From assembly GCF_000196895.1 (NCBI RefSeq), contig NC_014297.1, positions 2,185,345 through 2,249,344 of the forward strand: DNA of 64,000 nucleotides. The letters run 5' to 3'. A model generated the notes under the pieces. It did not search any database. It saw only the letters and a list, made by a program, of their open reading frames with translations, and had not been told where the DNA came from. Made by a program: the position numbers and the translations under genes. Below, one piece after another: positions 28,587 to 37,228 of this stretch. Position 1 is the first letter of the stretch, and each line of letters opens with the position of its first letter. The stretch is from Halalkalicoccus jeotgali B3 (lineage in GTDB: Archaea; Halobacteriota; Halobacteria; Halobacteriales; Halalkalicoccaceae).

Positions 28587-30105
28587 ACAGCTCCCCGTCC
28601 TGTTGATCGTCACCCCGATCCTCGCGGCGACCCTCTCGTTGCTGCTCGGGGTTCGCTACGGTCGGGCGGGCTGGTCGATCGCCGCGCTGACGACGACGGC
28701 ACTGTTCGGACTCGCGGTGTGGCTCGCTACCAGCGTGTTCTCGGGCGGGACGATCGTCTACGAGGTCGGGAACTTCCCCCGGCCCATCGGGATCGAACTC
28801 GTCGCCGACCGGCTCTCGGCGCTCGTGGTCGTGCTCGTGGCCGGCGTCTCGGCGGGCGTACTCGCGTACACCCGCCGGGGCGGCCCGCGAGGTACCAGCT
28901 TCTACAGCGCCTACCTCCTGTTGGTGGGCGGGTTGCTCGGGCTCTCGCTGACGGGCGACGTCTTCAACATGTTCGTCTTCCTCGAGATCACGGGACTGAC
29001 GACCTACGCGTTGATCGCGAAGGGCGAGTCGGGCGAGTCGGCGGTCGCCGCGCTCAAGTACCTGATCATCGGCACGGTCGGGGCTTCGCTGTACCTGATC
29101 GGCGTGGGCTTTCTGTTCCTCGCGACGGGCACCCTGAACATGGTCGATCTGGCGGCGTCGATCCCCGCCGCCGAGGGCGGGTACGCGAACCCGCTGGTGC
29201 TTGCGGCCTTCGCGTTCGTCTTCGTCGGCTTCGCGATCAAGATCGCGCTGTTTCCCCTTCACACCTGGCAGCCCGACGCCTACCAGCGCGCGCCCGACGG
29301 CGTGACGGCGCTGATATCGGCGCTGGTCTCGACGGTGTCGGCCTACGCGCTGTTCCGGGTGATCTACTCGGTGTTCACGATCGAGTTTCTCGTGGCGACC
29401 CCCCACGTCACCGAGGTTATCGTCGCGTTCGGATCGGTGAGCGTGCTCGCGGGGACCGCCCTCGCGGTGATCCAAACCGAGATCAAACGCACTCTCGCGT
29501 ACTCGTCGGTCTCGCAGTTCGGCCTCGTGGTGCTCGCCTACGGACTGGCCAACGAGACGGCGCTTCTGGGTGGACTCGTCCACCTGCTTGGCCACGCGAT
29601 CATGAAGGGGGGGCTGTTTCTGGCCTTCGGCGTCGTCGCGGCCAAAACTGGCGCCCGGACCGTCGACGAGTACGCCGGTTTGGCACGTCGCGCACCGTTC
29701 GCGGCGGGCACGTTCGCGGTGCTCGGCCTCGCGCTGGTCGGCGTCCCGCCCTCGATCGGCTTCGTCGGCAAGTGGTACATCGCCGTCGGGGCGGTCGAGG
29801 CGGGGATCTGGCCCGTCGCGGTCGTGGTCTTCCTGAGCACGATGTTGACGCTCGCGTACGTCGCGCGGCTGATCGAGAAGATGTACTTCACGCCGCCCAC
29901 AGGGGACGTCCACGCCGCCGAGCGCGCGGTCGCGGCCGACGGTGGCGCGGAGAACGACGCCGAGGCCACCACCCGGAACCCGGTCTCGGCGGGGATGCTC
30001 GGCGCTGCGGTGTTCGCGGCGCTTCTCGTCGTGGCGCTCGGTTTCTCGGGAAGCGTCTTCGACTCGCTGCTCGGTCCGTTCGTCAAGGTGGTTCTCAATG
30101 GTTGA
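28579..30105 (+). CDS. Mrp antiporter subunit D, first copy
   Basis: This 508-residue proton-translocating subunit is homologous to complex I NuoL/M/N and has about 14 membrane segments. Typical motifs are LTGDVFNMFVFLEITGLTTYAL, IKIALFPLHTWQPDAYQRAP with the conserved lysine and histidine, and the AYSSVSQFG segment. It starts at ATG 28579 within the end of mnhC. It is the first of three D-like subunits in the operon. Confidence 0.92.
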   Translation: MIEQLPVLLIVTPILAATLSLLLGVRYGRAGWSIAALTTTALFGLAVWLATSVFSGGTIVYEVGNFPRPIGIELVADRLSALVVVLVAGVSAGVLAYTRRGGPRGTSFYSAYLLLVGGLLGLSLTGDVFNMFVFLEITGLTTYALIAKGESGESAVAALKYLIIGTVGASLYLIGVGFLFLATGTLNMVDLAASIPAAEGGYANPLVLAAFAFVFVGFAIKIALFPLHTWQPDAYQRAPDGVTALISALVSTVSAYALFRVIYSVFTIEFLVATPHVTEVIVAFGSVSVLAGTALAVIQTEIKRTLAYSSVSQFGLVVLAYGLANETALLGGLVHLLGHAIMKGGLFLAFGVVAAKTGARTVDEYAGLARRAPFAAGTFAVLGLALVGVPPSIGFVGKWYIAVGAVEAGIWPVAVVVFLSTMLTLAYVARLIEKMYFTPPTGDVHAAERAVAADGGAENDAEATTRNPVSAGMLGAAVFAALLVVALGFSGSVFDSLLGPFVKVVLNG

Positions 30106-31876
30106 CGTAGCTAGCATCAGACCGCTCGCGGCCGTCCTCGTCTCGTTTCTCGCGGCGGGGGCGATCGTCGCGTCGTATCGCCATCCCAACATCCGAGATA
30201 GCTGGTCGGTTCTGGCCGCGCTAGCGAAGTTCGGGATCGTCGCGAGCATGCTACCGGGCGTGCTCTCGGGGACGGTCTACGTCTGGAGTTTCGGTACCTT
30301 CCTCCCCGGCGTGGAGTTCGCCCTGCGTGCGGACCCGCTCGGGCTGTTTTTCGCCCTGCTGGCCTCGTTCCTGTGGATCTTCACGGCGTTTTACGCGACG
30401 GGCTACATGCGCGGGCTCGACGAACCCAATCAGACGCGCTTTTTCGCCGCGTTCGCGGTGAGCCTCTCGACGGCCGTCGGCATCGCCTTCGCACAGAACC
30501 TCGTGACGATCTTCGTCTTCTACGAGCTGTTGTCGGTCGCGACCTACCCCCTCGTCGCCCACGACGAGGACGCGGAGGCCCGCATCGCCGGCCGGAAGTA
30601 CCTCGCTTACACCTTCTTCGGCGGCGGCGTGTTCGTGCTCGCGGGCACGGTGCTGGTCTTTCAGATGGCCGGCACCGTCGATTTCGTCGCGGGCGGGATC
30701 CCGGCGCTCGCACAAGCGGCCGGCACCGACCCGTGGTTCGCCCGCCTCGCGTTCGGCCTCCTGGTGACGGGATTCGGCGTGAAGGCCGCGCTGATGCCGA
30801 TCCACTCGTGGCTCGCGGACGCGATGGTTGCGCCGACGCCGGTTTCGGGGCTGTTGCACGCGGTGGCGGTCGTCAAGTCGGGCGCCTTCGGCATCTCGCG
30901 GGTGGTCCTCGACGTCTACGGGCCCGACCTCGCTGCGGACCTCGGGGTGCACATCCCGCTTGCGATCGTCGCGGCCTTTACCCTGACTGCGGCCTCGATC
31001 ATCGCGCTGCGCAAGGACCACCTCAAACGCCGGCTCGCGTACTCGACGACCGCCCAGCTCTCGTATATCGTGCTGGGACTGTCGATGCTGCACCCGTATG
31101 CGATCCTCGGCGGACTCTTTCACATCCCCGCCCACGCGTTCTGTAAGCTCACGCTGTTTTTCTGTGCGGGATCGATCCACGTCGAGACCCACACCGACTA
31201 CATCAGCGAGATGGCCGGGATCGGCAAGCGGATGCCCTTCACGATGGCCGCCTTCACGGTCGGCGCGGCCGGTATGGCCGGCATTCCCCTCGTCGCGGGC
31301 TTCGTCAGCAAGTACTACATGCTAATCGGGGGGTTGGGCGCCGGCGGTATCGGCGTCATCGGGGCCGAGGGCGCGACGATGAGCCCGCTGCTGGGGACGA
31401 TATTCTCGGGATCGTTGATCCTCAGCGGTCTCTTGAACATCGCCTATTTCTGGCCGATCGTCTACACGGCCTACTTCGAGAGCGAGAACCGTCACGACGC
31501 AAAACCCCTCGTTGAGTTCCCGATGGGCGGGAAACCCGAGTCCTACGGCGTTAGCGTGGGACGGCTCACGGACGGGGGCAAGCGGATCGAGGACCCCGAA
31601 CACGAAGACGGCTACGCGGTCGACCAGTTCCCGAGCGATCACACGGACGACCCGGGCTACGAACCCGACGATCACGACGACCACCACGGCGGCGGGCCGC
31701 CCGACGAGGGCTGGGAGCGCCGAACCCCGTGGACCGAGAGCACGTGGCTCATGCTCGCCCCCATCGGCGTCATCGCGACCGGCGCGATCGTTCTGGGGGT
31801 CGTTCCCGCGCAGGCGGTGTTCTTCGATCTGGCCGGCTACATCGTCGAGACCGTGACGGGGGTGGTCGTCCCATGA
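30098..31876 (+). CDS. Mrp antiporter subunit D, second copy
   Basis: This 592-residue NuoL/M/N homologue carries QNLVTIFVFYELLSVATYPLV, VKAALMPIHSWLADAMVAPTPVS and LAYSTTAQLSYI. An unusual hydrophilic, His- and Asp-rich loop (about residues 480-550, ending DDHDDHHGGG) precedes the last membrane segment. The open frame begins earlier, but ATG 30098, which overlaps the previous gene by 8 nt, gives the hydrophobic N-terminus. Confidence 0.92.
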   Translation: MVDVASIRPLAAVLVSFLAAGAIVASYRHPNIRDSWSVLAALAKFGIVASMLPGVLSGTVYVWSFGTFLPGVEFALRADPLGLFFALLASFLWIFTAFYATGYMRGLDEPNQTRFFAAFAVSLSTAVGIAFAQNLVTIFVFYELLSVATYPLVAHDEDAEARIAGRKYLAYTFFGGGVFVLAGTVLVFQMAGTVDFVAGGIPALAQAAGTDPWFARLAFGLLVTGFGVKAALMPIHSWLADAMVAPTPVSGLLHAVAVVKSGAFGISRVVLDVYGPDLAADLGVHIPLAIVAAFTLTAASIIALRKDHLKRRLAYSTTAQLSYIVLGLSMLHPYAILGGLFHIPAHAFCKLTLFFCAGSIHVETHTDYISEMAGIGKRMPFTMAAFTVGAAGMAGIPLVAGFVSKYYMLIGGLGAGGIGVIGAEGATMSPLLGTIFSGSLILSGLLNIAYFWPIVYTAYFESENRHDAKPLVEFPMGGKPESYGVSVGRLTDGGKRIEDPEHEDGYAVDQFPSDHTDDPGYEPDDHDDHHGGGPPDEGWERRTPWTESTWLMLAPIGVIATGAIVLGVVPAQAVFFDLAGYIVETVTGVVVP

Positions 31877-33726
31877 CCCCGGTCGACCTGCTCGCGAGCG
31901 TCCCTCCGGCGCTCGTGGTCCTGTTCGCCGCGTTGCTCGTCACCCTCTTCCCACGGACGGCGGGGTATGCGGTGAGCGCGCTCGCGACGATCTACGTCTT
32001 CGTCGTCTCGTTGGTCGTCCCACCGGGCGAGTACCTCCCGGTGGTCTTTCTGGGCTTCGACGCCCAGTTACTCCTCGTCGACGACTTCTCGCGACTGCTG
32101 GGACTGGGCTTTGGCTTCCTCGGGACCGCCGCGGTGGCCTACGCCGCCTCCAGCGGCCTGCCGAAGTCGTCGATGGCGCTGGTGATGTCCTACGTCGCCT
32201 CGGTGGCGGGCGTGATCTTCGCCGGCGACTGGCTCACGATACTGTTCTTCTGGGAGCTGATGGCCGTTACGAGCACACTGGTCGTCTGGGTCTACGGCGG
32301 CGACGCCGTCCGGGCGGGCTTTCGCTACGCCATCGCCCACGGTACCGGCGGTGTACTGCTCATTTGGGCGGTCGCCTGGCACTACGTCGAGACCGGCAGC
32401 CTCGCACTCGAAGGCGGCATCGCCCCCGGCGCACCCGCGCTGCTCGCGGCGCTCGGGGTCGGTATCAACTGTGCCTTCATCGGACTGCACACCTGGCTGC
32501 CCGATACCTATCCGCGCCCGCACATCGCAGCGTCGGTGTTCCTCTCGGTGTTTACCACGAAGAGCTCCGCGTACGTCCTCTATCAGGCGTTCCCCGACGG
32601 CCATCTCTATCTCGCCTACATGGGCGGACTGATGGCCGTCTACGGCGCGACCTTCGCGCTGCTCCAACACGACATGCGCGCGCTGTTGTCCTACCACATC
32701 CAGGCCCAGCTTGGCTACATCGTCGCCGGGATCGGGATCGGCAGCGCCATCGGGGTCGCCGGCGCGATGGCCCACCTGTTCAACAACATCCTCTTCAAGG
32801 CGCTTCTGTTCATGGCCGTCGGCGTCATCATTTATCGTACCGGCGAGGAGGACCTCTACGAACTGGGTGGACTGTGGCGCGAGATGCCCCTGACGGCGCT
32901 TGGCTACCTGTTCGGGGCGCTCTCGATCACGGCGATCCCGGGCTTTAACGGCTTCATCAGCAAGGGGATGATCCTCGACGCCGCCGATCCCCATTACTAC
33001 GGCGCGCCCGAGTACGAGGCGCTGTACTGGCTGCTCATGGCCGGAGCGGTCGGCACCCTCCTGTCGTTCATCAAACTGGGCTACTACGCCTTCCTCCACG
33101 GCCCGGCGACGACCGACGTAAAGGACGCCAAACCCGGTCAGACGGTGGGGATGCTCTCGGTCGGCGTCGTCTGTCTCGGGGTCGGGGTCTTCTGGCCCAC
33201 GTTCATCGACCTGCTGCCGTTCTCGGCCGAGCTCGACCTGCATCCCTACAGCCCGGGACACCTGACCGACTCGGCGGTGCTGGTGGCCATCGCAGTGGTC
33301 GGCTTCGCGGTCATTAGAAAACCCCTCTCGGCGCTCGGGCACGTCCACGACGTCGACCGCGTGTTGAACCCGCTGGTCTTCTACACCGGTCGGGTGAGCG
33401 TGCTCGCGGTCACCGAGACGTTCGCCGCGGTCGACCGGGCCGTCGTCGCGGTCGTTCGGCGGTGTTACTGGCTCGCCAATCACCCCGTTCTCGCGGTGGG
33501 GCGGGTCACCCGACGGCTCCCGACGTGGCTCGTCGGCGATCACAGCCCCGCCAACGGGGGCTCGCGGGCGTCCTCGGATCGCCGGTTCGACGGCGGCACG
33601 GGCGTCGCGGGGACGAACGCTGACAGCGAGTCCGCGCGACTCTACCTCCGGACGACTATCGGCGGGACGATCATGCTGATCGTCCTCGCGCTCACGATCG
33701 TGCTGCTCGTGCTGGTCTTCCTCTAA
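31873..33726 (+). CDS. Mrp antiporter subunit D, third copy
   Basis: This 617-residue NuoL/M/N homologue is the last gene of the operon. It contains AGDWLTILFFWELMAVTSTLVVW, FIGLHTWLPDTYPRPH, FNNILFKALLFMAVGVI and a C-terminal cytoplasmic-looking stretch before one final membrane helix (about 590-615). ATG 31873 overlaps the previous stop (ATGA). Three D-like proteins plus DUF4040 appear to stand in for the single large MrpA of bacteria. The 177 bp after the stop hold only small inverted repeats (CGCTA/TAGCG near 33845-33857) and the promoter of the next gene. Confidence 0.92.
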   Translation: MTPVDLLASVPPALVVLFAALLVTLFPRTAGYAVSALATIYVFVVSLVVPPGEYLPVVFLGFDAQLLLVDDFSRLLGLGFGFLGTAAVAYAASSGLPKSSMALVMSYVASVAGVIFAGDWLTILFFWELMAVTSTLVVWVYGGDAVRAGFRYAIAHGTGGVLLIWAVAWHYVETGSLALEGGIAPGAPALLAALGVGINCAFIGLHTWLPDTYPRPHIAASVFLSVFTTKSSAYVLYQAFPDGHLYLAYMGGLMAVYGATFALLQHDMRALLSYHIQAQLGYIVAGIGIGSAIGVAGAMAHLFNNILFKALLFMAVGVIIYRTGEEDLYELGGLWREMPLTALGYLFGALSITAIPGFNGFISKGMILDAADPHYYGAPEYEALYWLLMAGAVGTLLSFIKLGYYAFLHGPATTDVKDAKPGQTVGMLSVGVVCLGVGVFWPTFIDLLPFSAELDLHPYSPGHLTDSAVLVAIAVVGFAVIRKPLSALGHVHDVDRVLNPLVFYTGRVSVLAVTETFAAVDRAVVAVVRRCYWLANHPVLAVGRVTRRLPTWLVGDHSPANGGSRASSDRRFDGGTGVAGTNADSESARLYLRTTIGGTIMLIVLALTIVLLVLVFL

Positions 33727-33903
33727 GCACGTGTTTCCACCTCGGATACCCTCGCGCTGTCGCCCTGCGGGTCACTCGGTGAAACCCTGTACGAAAAAGA
33801 CGGTACGGCGAGCCGCGCCGGCCCCCACCAGGGGCTGGTACCGCTACCGTAGCGCTGGCCGCTTCCCCGCGCTTTATTCTCCATCGGTTCGACGGTCGGT
33901 TCG

Positions 33904-34290
33904 ATGCCAGCCGAGCCACCACGGGAGGGCGACACCTATACTCACGAGCGTACGTTCACCCCCGAGGACGTCCGGCGATTCGGGGAGATCTCGGGCGACA
34001 CCCAGTCGATTCACACCGACCCCGACGAGGAGGGGCGACTGATCGTCCAAGGCCTGCTGACGGCGACCATCCCCACGAAGGTCGGCGGGGAGCAGGAGTT
34101 CATCGCCCGGACCATGGAGTACGACTTCCGGCGGCCGGTCTACACGGGCGAGACCATCACCTGCGAGTGGACGACCGAGACCGTCACCGAACGCGAGGAC
34201 CGGTACGAGGCCAGCGGGAGCGCCGTCTGCCGGAACGAGGAGGGGACGGTCGTGATGTCGGGGTATTTCGAGGGGATCGTTCGGAAGTAG
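33904..34290 (+). CDS. MaoC-like hotdog-fold dehydratase
   Basis: The 128-residue protein has the hotdog hydratase layout: FGEISGDTQSIHTDPDEEGRLIVQGLL contains the catalytic Asp/His pair (DTQSIHTD), followed by a strand FRRPVYTGETITCEW. Family members hydrate enoyl-CoA or related thioesters. Substrate is unknown. A TATA-like CTTTATTC near 33880 supports ATG 33904. The following gene has its own promoter. Confidence 0.85.
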   Translation: MPAEPPREGDTYTHERTFTPEDVRRFGEISGDTQSIHTDPDEEGRLIVQGLLTATIPTKVGGEQEFIARTMEYDFRRPVYTGETITCEWTTETVTEREDRYEASGSAVCRNEEGTVVMSGYFEGIVRK

Positions 34291-34338
34291 GACACGGGCG
34301 GATCGGCAGGTTTTACTGGCGGATCGAGTAGATACGGC

Positions 34339-34908
34339 ATGGATCAGTTGCGCCGGTCGCTGCAGGACGCGCCCATCATCGAGAAGGACGGCTATCACTA
34401 CTTCGTCCACCCCATCAGCGACGGTGTGCCGATGCTCGAACCCAGTCTGCTTCGTGAGATCGTCATCAAGATCATCCGCAAGGCGAGCCTCGAGAACGTC
34501 GATAAGATCGTCACGCCCGCGGCAATGGGCATCCACATCTCGACTGCGGTCTCGCTGATGACGGACATCCCGCTCGTGGTCATCCGAAAGCGCCAGTACG
34601 GTCTGGAGGGGGAGGTCGCGCTCTTCCAGGAGACGGGCTACTCGGAGAACCAGATGTACATCAACGACGTCGAGGCCGGCGACCGCGTACTGGTGCTCGA
34701 CGACGTCCTCAGTACGGGCGGCACCCTGAAAGCGATCACCGAGGCGCTCGGCGACATCGGTGCGGAGGTCGAGGACGTCGTCGCGGTGATCAAGAAGGTC
34801 GGCGGCGAGAACAAAATCGACGCCTCGCCGTACGCGGTCAAGACCCTGATCAACGTCGACGTCGTCGATGGGGAGGTCGTCATCGTCGACGAACGGGGCG
34901 ACGGCTGA
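34339..34908 (+). CDS. hpt: Hypoxanthine/guanine phosphoribosyltransferase-like protein
   Basis: This 189-residue type I phosphoribosyltransferase carries the PRPP-binding signature [16 protein letters not shown] (about residues 120-135) and the flexible-loop region [20 protein letters not shown]. It matches the archaeal HGPRTase-like family of the same length, which salvages purine bases. Adenine specificity cannot be excluded. A TATA-like GGTTTTACT lies about 27 nt upstream of ATG 34339. A strong inverted repeat lies 44 nt after the stop. Confidence 0.85.
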   Translation: MDQLRRSLQDAPIIEKDGYHYFVHPISDGVPMLEPSLLREIVIKIIRKASLENVDKIVTPAAMGIHISTAVSLMTDIPLVVIRKRQYGLEGEVALFQETGYSENQMYINDVEAGDRVLVLDDVLSTGGTLKAITEALGDIGAEVEDVVAVIKKVGGENKIDASPYAVKTLINVDVVDGEVVIVDERGDG

Positions 34909-34952
34909 CCGACCCGACGGGATCGCCACCCAGTGGGTGGGTTCGCGAAGTT

Positions 34953-34976
34953 CCTCGTGGTGTGAGTGCCACGAGG
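34953..34976 (+). terminator. Inverted repeat after hpt
   Basis: CCTCGTGG (34953-34960) and CCACGAGG (34969-34976) form a perfect 8-bp stem with an 8-nt loop. It lies between hpt and an AT-rich stretch and probably marks the end of the hpt transcript. Confidence 0.4.
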
Positions 34977-34984
34977 TGCGCGAC

Positions 34985-35176
34985 CGACCCGATAATGAAC
35001 TATCAATGATGTAGTTAACGGCATGTATTTCTTTTCGGAAGATTTGTGACGATATGCCCTACTATTTGCCGATTTCCATACGTACACTATATTAAACTCA
35101 AGTATCGTGTAAATACGAAGCTTACATACCACAGGAATCGGTACATATATATGTATACGATCGACACAAAAAAAGT
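34985..35176 (+). promoter_or_regulatory. AT-rich promoter region of the peptide ABC transporter
   Basis: These 190 bp are strikingly AT-rich compared with the flanking genes. They end in the perfect 14-bp palindrome TACATATATATGTA (35143-35156), centred about 27 nt upstream of the ATG at 35177, so it also serves as the TATA box. A leaderless transcript is expected. The palindrome could additionally be a repressor site. No gene is seen here. Confidence 0.5.
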
Positions 35177-37135
35177 ATGCCAGAAGGTCACAATAATCTC
35201 ATGGATGATATCAACCGGCGCCGGCTCCTACAGGGGATGGGGGCGGCCGGCGTCACGGGCGTTGCCGGCTGTCTCGGCGGCGACAACGATGACGAGGAGG
35301 ATTCAAGTGGTCCGGAGGTCAGCGACCGCGAGGAGGTCGATTTCGCCGATCTACAGGAAGGTGGGACGCTTCGGGGTGCGGTCGGCGCGAACGTCGCCTC
35401 CTTCGATCCGCCTTACAGTACGGACACAACCTCGACGCAGGCTCAGAACTTCGTTTTCGAGACCCTGATCACGAACGACCGGGAGGGCAACTACTACCCG
35501 TGGCTCGCGGAAAGCTACGAGCTGGTCGAGACCCAGGACATCGACCGGACCGCCTACGCCGACTACATGACGAGCGTGAGCACGGACGAGGAGGGCGTCT
35601 TCGAAACCGACGAGCAGGTGATCATGCAACACCCCGAGGACGATCCCCTAGAGAGCGACGGGGTCCGCGTCATCACGCCCGAACAGGCCTCGGCGGCCGT
35701 CGACGACGGCACCTTCGGGATGCAGTATCGCTACCGGCTCCGCGAGGGGGTCCAGTTTCACAACGGCGAGGAGCTGACCGCCGAGAACGTCACTGCCAGC
35801 GTCGAGCGCTACGAGAACTCCGACGTTTCGGCCCAGACGTTCGACTCGCTGTTGCACGCCCGCGCAATCGACGAGTACACGGTCGATCTGTTCGCACAGG
35901 TCCCCGACGCCGAGGCCGAAGGACAGCTTCCGGGGATCTACATATTCACGACCGAACAGGCCGGCCTCGAGGACGGGGCGATCGATCCCCGCCAGGGTAA
36001 CGAACCCATCGGGACCGGTCCCTACCAGTTCGAGGACTTCTCGGACGAACAGTACTACGAGCTCTCGAAGTTCAACGAATACTGGGTCGAGGCCATGGGC
36101 GTCGATTCGATCGACTGGTTCGACGGCCCCGAGGAGTTCCCCGACGGCCCGCTCGTCGACGCCATCGAGATGGAGATCGTCCCCGACGCCGCGAACCGGG
36201 CGGCCGCGCTCCGGAACGACGAGATCGACATCACGACCGGACTGGCGACCGACACCCTCGACGAGTTCAATTCGGACGACGGCTTTACCGTTACCGGCAT
36301 CGAGACCGGCGGGTACGAGTACATCCAGTACCCGGTCAACGTCGAGCCGTGGGGCGACCAGCGCCTGCGAACGGCTGTCAACCACCTCGTCCCCCGCGAG
36401 AACATCGTCCAGAACGTCCTCAATGGGTGGGCGCGCCCGGCCTGGACGCCCATCCCCGAACTCGCAGAGGAGTCGGGCACGACCGACCCCGAGGCCCTCG
36501 AAGAGGAACTCCGCCCCGCAAACGAGTACGACACCGAACGCGCCGGGGAGCTTCTCGACGAGGTCGGCGAGGACCTCGGGCTTGAGTACCCCCTCGAAGT
36601 CACTCTCGAAACCAATGCGGACAACCCCGACCGCGTGCAGATGGTCGAGTTGATCGCCGAGTCGATGGCCCAGACGGAGTACTTCGAGACTTCGGTCGAG
36701 ACCTACGAGTGGAACGCCTACATCGCGCGGGTGCTCGATCCCGAGTACCCCGACGGGGGAATCATCCCGTGTATCGGGCTCTCGGGGACGTTCAACCCCG
36801 GCAGTTTCTGCGATGCGCTCCACGGCACCGCGAACATCGGGCAGTGTTGTAACCTGACGGGGATCAGCGACCCCGAGTTCGACCGACTGGTCGACGCCGC
36901 ACGCTTCGACATCGCGGTCGTCGAGGACGAACAGCTTCGGGCCGAGCGCTACGACGAGATCTGGCGGCTGCTGGCCGATCAACGCTACAGTTCGCTCACC
37001 CACTTCGACCTGATGACGGCCGTGAGCAACACCGACATCACCGGCTTTGGCATCTACCCCTTCGACGAGGGGATCTACAGCTTCGCGCTGTACAACCCGA
37101 CCGAAAGCCAGGCGATGTGGCTCGAACGCGAGTGA
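35177..37135 (+). CDS. Peptide ABC transporter substrate-binding lipoprotein
   Basis: The 652-residue extracellular receptor belongs to SBP family 5. The twin-arginine signal NRRRLLQG and lipobox VAGC lie within the first 34 residues. Family segments include LREGVQFHNGEELTAENV and IGTGPYQFEDF. It delivers peptides or related solutes to the two permeases downstream. The N-terminus could start at in-frame ATG 35201, but the TATA position favours 35177. A chain of micro-ORFs covers most of the 89-bp gap to dppB. Confidence 0.92.
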   Translation: MPEGHNNLMDDINRRRLLQGMGAAGVTGVAGCLGGDNDDEEDSSGPEVSDREEVDFADLQEGGTLRGAVGANVASFDPPYSTDTTSTQAQNFVFETLITNDREGNYYPWLAESYELVETQDIDRTAYADYMTSVSTDEEGVFETDEQVIMQHPEDDPLESDGVRVITPEQASAAVDDGTFGMQYRYRLREGVQFHNGEELTAENVTASVERYENSDVSAQTFDSLLHARAIDEYTVDLFAQVPDAEAEGQLPGIYIFTTEQAGLEDGAIDPRQGNEPIGTGPYQFEDFSDEQYYELSKFNEYWVEAMGVDSIDWFDGPEEFPDGPLVDAIEMEIVPDAANRAAALRNDEIDITTGLATDTLDEFNSDDGFTVTGIETGGYEYIQYPVNVEPWGDQRLRTAVNHLVPRENIVQNVLNGWARPAWTPIPELAEESGTTDPEALEEELRPANEYDTERAGELLDEVGEDLGLEYPLEVTLETNADNPDRVQMVELIAESMAQTEYFETSVETYEWNAYIARVLDPEYPDGGIIPCIGLSGTFNPGSFCDALHGTANIGQCCNLTGISDPEFDRLVDAARFDIAVVEDEQLRAERYDEIWRLLADQRYSSLTHFDLMTAVSNTDITGFGIYPFDEGIYSFALYNPTESQAMWLERE

Positions 37136-37151
37136 TCGCGCCGCCGAACCG

Positions 37152-37228
37152 ATGAGTAGCGGCCGTCCCGACCAGTACAGCTACGACGACCGACTCCCAA
37201 CGAACGACCAACGATGACCGCGACATGA
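37152..37228 (+). other. Chain of two micro-ORFs leading into the permease gene
   Basis: ATG 37152 opens a 21-codon frame ending TGA 37215-37217. That stop overlaps ATG 37214 of a 4-codon frame, whose TGA (37226-37228) overlaps the permease ATG at 37225. Both junctions are ATGA. The 21-residue peptide has an acidic, Tyr-containing composition, unlike the usual Arg-rich shadow frames. It may keep ribosomes moving from the receptor gene to the permease. Confidence 0.35.

Noticed and set aside
28516-30249. 577-codon minus-strand frame opposite the first MnhD-like gene
   Set aside because: Extremely Arg/Asp/Glu-rich translation of an antisense membrane protein gene; no domain seen.
30098-31876. 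Longer start for the second MnhD-like gene at 29942
   Set aside because: The extra 52 codons are Arg/Ser-rich and overlap the first MnhD gene out of frame. ATG 30098 fits the operon overlap pattern.
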